Source of the DNA: Gordonia sp. KTR9
GTDB taxonomy: Bacteria > Actinomycetota > Actinomycetes > Mycobacteriales > Mycobacteriaceae
Assembly (NCBI RefSeq): GCF_000143885.2
Contig: NC_018581.1
Coordinates: 2,666,001 to 2,730,000 of the forward strand
Reading direction: 5' to 3'
DNA: 64,000 bases
Each line of letters begins with the position of its first letter. Positions within the stretch are counted from its first letter, which is position 1. A program made the translations under genes and the position numbers. Shown piece by piece: positions 60,251 through 64,000 of the stretch. The notes under the pieces are model-generated. The model did no database searches. It was not told where the DNA came from and saw only the letters and a list, made by a program, of their open reading frames with translations.

Positions 60251-61885
60251 GTGGCAACCCAACTGCTCCTCGGCGGCGCCGTGTACTCACCGACAGCCCC
60301 CGACGCGACCGCGATGGCCGTCACCGACGGAATCGTCGTGTGGGTCGGAACCGACGACGTCGGCCGCGCGCTTCATCCCGACGCCGAGGTGATCGATCTC
60401 GGCGGACTCTTCGTCAGTCCCGGCTTCGTCGACTCCCACGTGCACCTGACCTCCACCGGACTCGGCCTCGACGGTCTGACCCTGAACGAGGCGTCGAGCC
60501 GCACGCATTGTCTGCGGTTGGTGGAGGAGGCCGTGGCCGCCGAGTCCGCCCACGACGCCGGCGACCTCATCTGGGGTCTCGGCTGGGACGACTCGACCTG
60601 GGCGGGGGCCGAACCAGACGACGGCCGGTTCCCGACGACCAGCGAGCTCGACGCCGTGGTCGGGACGAGACCGGCCTACCTCGCCCGGATCGACGAGCAC
60701 TCGGCCGTGGCGTCCACCGCGCTGCGACGCCTGATCCCGGATCTGGCCGACGCCGTCGGCTACCACCCGGAGGAGCCGCTGGTCGCCGAAGCCCACCACC
60801 TCGTCCGGGGAGCGGCGCGGCTCCTGGTGACCGCCGCACACCGTGAACGTGCCCAGCGTCGCGCGCTGGACGTGGCCGCCGCCCACGGTGTGGTCGCCGT
60901 CCACGAGAACGGCGGACCCGACATCAGCGGCATGGACGATTTCCTGGCCCTCGCCGAACTCGACCATCCCGTCGAGATCCGGCGCTACTGGGGACAGGCG
61001 GTCACCGACGCCGATCACGCGCGCGAACTGATGTCGATCACCCGGGCCGACGCGCTCGGCGGCGACCTGTTCATCGACGGTGCCATCGGCTCCCACACCG
61101 CGTGGCTCTCCGAGCCCTACACCGACGACCCGCACACCCGCGGGATCAGCTACCTCGACGCCGAGCAGATCCGCGGCCACCTGCGCGCCTGCACGATCGC
61201 GGGCATCCAGGCGGGCTTCCACGTCATCGGCGACGCCGCGACCAATGCGGTCGTCGGAGCACTCGCCGAACTCGCCGACGAACTCGGCACGCCCGCGCTC
61301 GCGCGTTGCGCCCACCGGCTCGAACACGCCGAGATGGTCACGGCCGCCGACGCCGAGGTCCTCGCTCGCTGCGGCGTCATCGCCAGCATGCAACCGCTGT
61401 TCGACGCCGAATGGGGCGGGCCGGGTGATCTGTACGACGCGCGTCTCGGGTCGAGCCGCGCGGCCACGCTCAACGACTTCGCGATGCTGGCCAAAACCGG
61501 TGTGGCCCTCTCGTTCTCGTCGGATGCACCGGTCACGGCCATCGACCCGTGGTCGACGATCCGGGCCGCCGTGCACCATCATCAGCCGACCAACGCGATC
61601 TCGGCGCGCGGTGCGTTCGCCGCGACGACCCGGGGCGGCTGGCGTGCCGGGGGAGTCAACGACGGCGTCACCGGGACCCTCACGCCCGGCGCTCCGGCGA
61701 GCTACGCCGTCTGGGAGGTCGACGAACTCGTCGTCGCCGGATCCCACGAGAAGGTCCAGCGGTGGTCGACCGACCCGCGCTCCCGGGTCCCGGCGCTGCC
61801 GGACGTCTCGCCGGGGGCCGTGCTCCCGCGGTGTGTGCGCACCGTGCACCGGGGCCGGACCCTGTACGACCGGGACGCCGGGTGA
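60251..61885 (+). CDS. Amidohydrolase family protein (YtcJ-like)
   Basis: 544 residues, GTG start at 60251. Metal-dependent hydrolase of the amidohydrolase superfamily: DSHVHL (61-66, metal His63 and His65), HVIGDAATNAVVGAL, HRLEHAEMV, and SFSSDAPVTAIDPWSTIRAAV with the final Asp. The C-terminal segment returns to the beta-sandwich formed with the N terminus. Substrate is unknown; related proteins include metal-dependent formamidases and exoenzyme regulators. Its stop overlaps lnt (GTGA), so it is coupled to lipoprotein acylation genes. Confidence 0.9.
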   Translation: MATQLLLGGAVYSPTAPDATAMAVTDGIVVWVGTDDVGRALHPDAEVIDLGGLFVSPGFVDSHVHLTSTGLGLDGLTLNEASSRTHCLRLVEEAVAAESAHDAGDLIWGLGWDDSTWAGAEPDDGRFPTTSELDAVVGTRPAYLARIDEHSAVASTALRRLIPDLADAVGYHPEEPLVAEAHHLVRGAARLLVTAAHRERAQRRALDVAAAHGVVAVHENGGPDISGMDDFLALAELDHPVEIRRYWGQAVTDADHARELMSITRADALGGDLFIDGAIGSHTAWLSEPYTDDPHTRGISYLDAEQIRGHLRACTIAGIQAGFHVIGDAATNAVVGALAELADELGTPALARCAHRLEHAEMVTAADAEVLARCGVIASMQPLFDAEWGGPGDLYDARLGSSRAATLNDFAMLAKTGVALSFSSDAPVTAIDPWSTIRAAVHHHQPTNAISARGAFAATTRGGWRAGGVNDGVTGTLTPGAPASYAVWEVDELVVAGSHEKVQRWSTDPRSRVPALPDVSPGAVLPRCVRTVHRGRTLYDRDAG

Positions 61886-63567
61886 GCCCGCCGCGGGTCT
61901 CGCGGTCCTGGCTCGCACGCACCGCAACCGCCGCGGCCGCGGGCATCGCGATGTGGGCTGCCTTCCCGCCGCGTAACTGGTGGTTCCTCGCGGTCCTGGG
62001 ACTCGGCCTCCTGTTCGCCGCACTCTTTGTCGGCGCGCCCCGCGCGCGCACGGGCGCCTGGGTCGGTTTCGTCTTCGGCCTGGCGTTCTTCGTGCCGCTG
62101 CTCCCGTGGATCGGCGTCTACGTCGGCCCCCTCCCGTGGCTGGCGCTGGCCGCGATACTCGCCGGCTACCTGGCGCTGTTCGGCGCGATCGCCACCGTCA
62201 CGATGCGGTTGCCCGTGCCGCCGGTGTGGTTCACGGTGTCCTGGGTGCTCGTGGAGGCACTGCGCTCTGCCTTTCCGTTCGGCGGTTTCCCCTGGGGACG
62301 AACAGCTTTCAGTCAGGTCGACGGTCCGCTGCTGCCGCTGGCCTCGGTGCTCGGCGCGCCGGGACTGTCGGCAGGCGTCGCGCTGTTCGGCTCCTCGGTC
62401 GCCTGGCTGCTCGTGGTCCTCGTCCGCGCCTACCGGCGCACCAGCACCGGCATGACCTGGACCCCGATCCCGGATTCCGACGGCCCGGTTCTCCCCGAAC
62501 GTTCCTCGGGCGTGGTGCGCATCGCCACCACCGCGGTCGCCATCGCGTTGCTCGCCCCGATCGCGGCGATCGCGGCGACCCCCGCCAGCCTCGACCGGAA
62601 CATCGCCACCACCTCGGCGCGCATCGGCGCCGTCCAGGGGAATGTCCCGCGCCTCGGCCTGGACTTCAACGCCCAGCGCCGCGCCGTCCTCGACAATCAC
62701 GTACGCACCACGATGGCCTACGGCGGGGCGATCGACTCCGGACAGACCGAGCAACCCGACTTCGTCCTCTGGCCGGAGAACGCCTCGGACATCTCACCTC
62801 TGGACAACGCGGACGCCGCGGCCGAGATCACCGCCGCCTCCGAGGCCGTCGACGCACCCATCCTGGTGGGAACCCTCATCCGCAACCCCGACGGGCGGCC
62901 CACCAACTCGGTGCTCGTCTGGGACGGCGCGCGGGGTCCGGTCGCCCGCTACGACAAGCACATCGTCCAGCCGTTCGGTGAGTACCTCCCGTGGCGGCCG
63001 TTCTTCCGTCTGTTCTCGTCTTATGCCGACATGGCCGGGGATTTCCGCCCCGGCACCGGACCCACCGTGGTCGACGTGCCCGGTCGCTCCGGGACGGTGA
63101 CCGTCGGGGTCGCGACCTGCTGGGAGGTCGCCTTCGACCGGGCCGCGCGACAGTCCGTGCGTGAGGGCGCCCAGATGCTCTTCGTGCCCACCAACAACGC
63201 GACCTTCGGCCGGACCGAGATGACCTACCAGCAGTTGGCCATGTCACAGGTCCGCGCCGTCGAACACGGACGTGCCGTCGTCGTCGCGGCCACCAGCGGG
63301 GTGAGCGCGGTCATCGAGCCCGACGGATCCATCAGCCGACAGTCCGGCGTGTTCACCTCCGACGTCCTGACCGGACGTCTTCCGCTGCACGACGACATGA
63401 CCCTCGCGACCCGCCTGGGCCCGTGGCCGGAGGTGCTGGCGATCATCGCGGCGGTGGCCGGACTTTTGTTTGCGCTGCGCTCGCGTACTAGGTTCTCACT
63501 CAGGCCACGCAGGGTCGCCGCACGGGCGACCGGTGACACGAAGGAGCTCGATGGCATCGGGGATTGA
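61882..63567 (+). CDS. lnt: Apolipoprotein N-acyltransferase
   Basis: It adds the third acyl chain to the N terminus of lipoproteins in the cytoplasmic membrane. 561 residues from GTG 61882. The N-terminal half has about seven membrane helices, and the C-terminal half is a nitrilase domain with Glu299 (LWPENAS), Lys359 ([16 protein letters not shown]) and Cys413 ([11 protein letters not shown]) as the catalytic triad. In M. tuberculosis Lnt and Ppm1 are fused; here they are separate, overlapping by 17 bases. Confidence 0.95.
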   Translation: MSPPRVSRSWLARTATAAAAGIAMWAAFPPRNWWFLAVLGLGLLFAALFVGAPRARTGAWVGFVFGLAFFVPLLPWIGVYVGPLPWLALAAILAGYLALFGAIATVTMRLPVPPVWFTVSWVLVEALRSAFPFGGFPWGRTAFSQVDGPLLPLASVLGAPGLSAGVALFGSSVAWLLVVLVRAYRRTSTGMTWTPIPDSDGPVLPERSSGVVRIATTAVAIALLAPIAAIAATPASLDRNIATTSARIGAVQGNVPRLGLDFNAQRRAVLDNHVRTTMAYGGAIDSGQTEQPDFVLWPENASDISPLDNADAAAEITAASEAVDAPILVGTLIRNPDGRPTNSVLVWDGARGPVARYDKHIVQPFGEYLPWRPFFRLFSSYADMAGDFRPGTGPTVVDVPGRSGTVTVGVATCWEVAFDRAARQSVREGAQMLFVPTNNATFGRTEMTYQQLAMSQVRAVEHGRAVVVAATSGVSAVIEPDGSISRQSGVFTSDVLTGRLPLHDDMTLATRLGPWPEVLAIIAAVAGLLFALRSRTRFSLRPRRVAARATGDTKELDGIGD

Positions 63568-64000
63568 CGCCACGGCAGGGCAGCGGCGGCCCGACGACGC
63601 GCCGCAACGCGTGGTCGGCGCCGACGGCACGGGCGCACTGGTCGTCGTGCCGACGTTCAACGAACGCGACAACCTGCCGCTGATCATCGGACGTCTGCAG
63701 GACGTGCTGCCGGGGGCGCACGTTCTCGTCGTCGACGACTCGAGCCCGGACGGTACGGGCGACGTCGCCGACGAACTCGCCCGCGCCGACGAGACCACGC
63801 GCGTGCACGTGATGCACCGCGTCGACAAGGACGGCCTGGGCAAGGCCTATCTCGCCGGCTTCGCGTGGGGACTCGACCGCGACTACGCCGTCATCGTCGA
63901 GATGGACGCCGACGGCAGCCACGCACCCGAACAGCTGCATCGACTCTTCGACGCCATCAACGACGGCGCGGATCTGGCGATCGGATCCCGGTACGTCCCC
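63551..64000 (+). CDS. ppm1: Polyprenol monophosphomannose synthase, 5' part only
   Basis: It makes polyprenyl-phosphate-mannose, the donor for lipomannan, lipoarabinomannan and protein mannosylation. ATG 63551 follows cacgaaggagctcg, and the frame is open to the end of the window (150 codons). The GT2 (DPM1-type) start is [36 protein letters not shown], and the metal-binding [13 protein letters not shown], then IGSRYVP. It overlaps the lnt 3' end by 17 bases, so the two are coupled. Confidence 0.95.
   Translation, partial: MASGIDATAGQRRPDDAPQRVVGADGTGALVVVPTFNERDNLPLIIGRLQDVLPGAHVLVVDDSSPDGTGDVADELARADETTRVHVMHRVDKDGLGKAYLAGFAWGLDRDYAVIVEMDADGSHAPEQLHRLFDAINDGADLAIGSRYVP

Noticed and set aside
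58063..60324. A 753-codon minus-strand frame covering the cobN end, the 22-bp repeats and fxsA
   Set aside because: It crosses two well-supported plus-strand genes, and its only repeated peptide comes from the tandem DNA repeat.

Overview
The window is a single stretch of high-GC, densely packed chromosomal DNA from a mycolic-acid actinomycete (order Mycobacteriales). The evidence is a complete Pup-proteasome locus, a mycothiol ligase (mshC), deazaflavin/F420-type enzymes, the Lnt-Ppm1 pair, a DprE2-like reductase and a gene order that follows, from memory and with insertions and losses, the Mycobacterium tuberculosis segment Rv2141c to Rv2051c. A Gordonia-like organism fits best (genes split or inserted relative to mycobacteria, and short dispersed repeats), but the genus is an inference. 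No prophage, insertion sequence, CRISPR array or rRNA was seen.

Layout. 1-6.6 kb: the end of an MscS channel, a tRNA-Leu(GAG), an M20 peptidase, a PEBP protein, a coupled lipoprotein-DUF5703-pyrD operon on the minus strand, then uppP. 6.6-10.7 kb: a histidine phosphatase, a DUF3090 protein, a kinase-like SCO1664 protein, mshC and a small orphan. 10.7-21 kb: a PAC2 protein, metH, a crotonase, Mn-pyrophosphatase, an MFS pump, a CinA amidase, and an HTH regulator coupled to a HAD phosphatase, hisE and hisG. 22.0-22.5 kb: the only long gene-free stretch, filled with direct and inverted repeats. 22.5-27.3 kb: a thioesterase, a RecB-like nuclease, trmI and the proteasomal ATPase mpa. 27.4-33.2 kb: an FHA-ABC exporter, a Ddn-like oxidoreductase and glgP, lying inside the Pup-proteasome region. 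33.3-44.5 kb: dop, pup, prcB, prcA, pafA, pafB, pafC, tatA, tatC and helY, nearly all overlapping or closely spaced. 44.7-49.2 kb: a DUF4333 membrane protein, a 5'-3' exonuclease, pepE, a PPOX/F420 enzyme and an SDR. 49.2-59.4 kb: the aerobic cobalamin (corrin ring) genes cobL-M-K on plus and cobG-H-IJ on minus, and cobN behind a cobalamin riboswitch. 59.6-64 kb: fxsA, an amidohydrolase, lnt and the start of ppm1.

How the genes work together. Pup is tagged onto proteins by PafA, removed or activated by Dop, and recognised by Mpa, which feeds substrates to the PrcA/PrcB core. PafB/PafC are the DNA-damage regulators that sit with pafA. CobG, CobIJ, CobM, CobK, CobL and CobH carry precorrin-2 to hydrogenobyrinate, and CobN is the large subunit that, after amidation, inserts cobalt. 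MetH in the same window uses the cofactor. Many neighbours share ATGA/GTGA stop-start overlaps, so translational coupling is widespread.

Most unusual: a 39-bp-period repeat array sits in frame inside cobN and adds about 60 residues of a repeated PEVRGA peptide. A closely related 39-bp array with inverted copies fills the hisG-thioesterase gap. At least five genes end in short tandem duplications that include their own stop codon. The phosphatase/DUF3090/kinase-like trio upstream of mshC is the best candidate for a functionally undescribed module.
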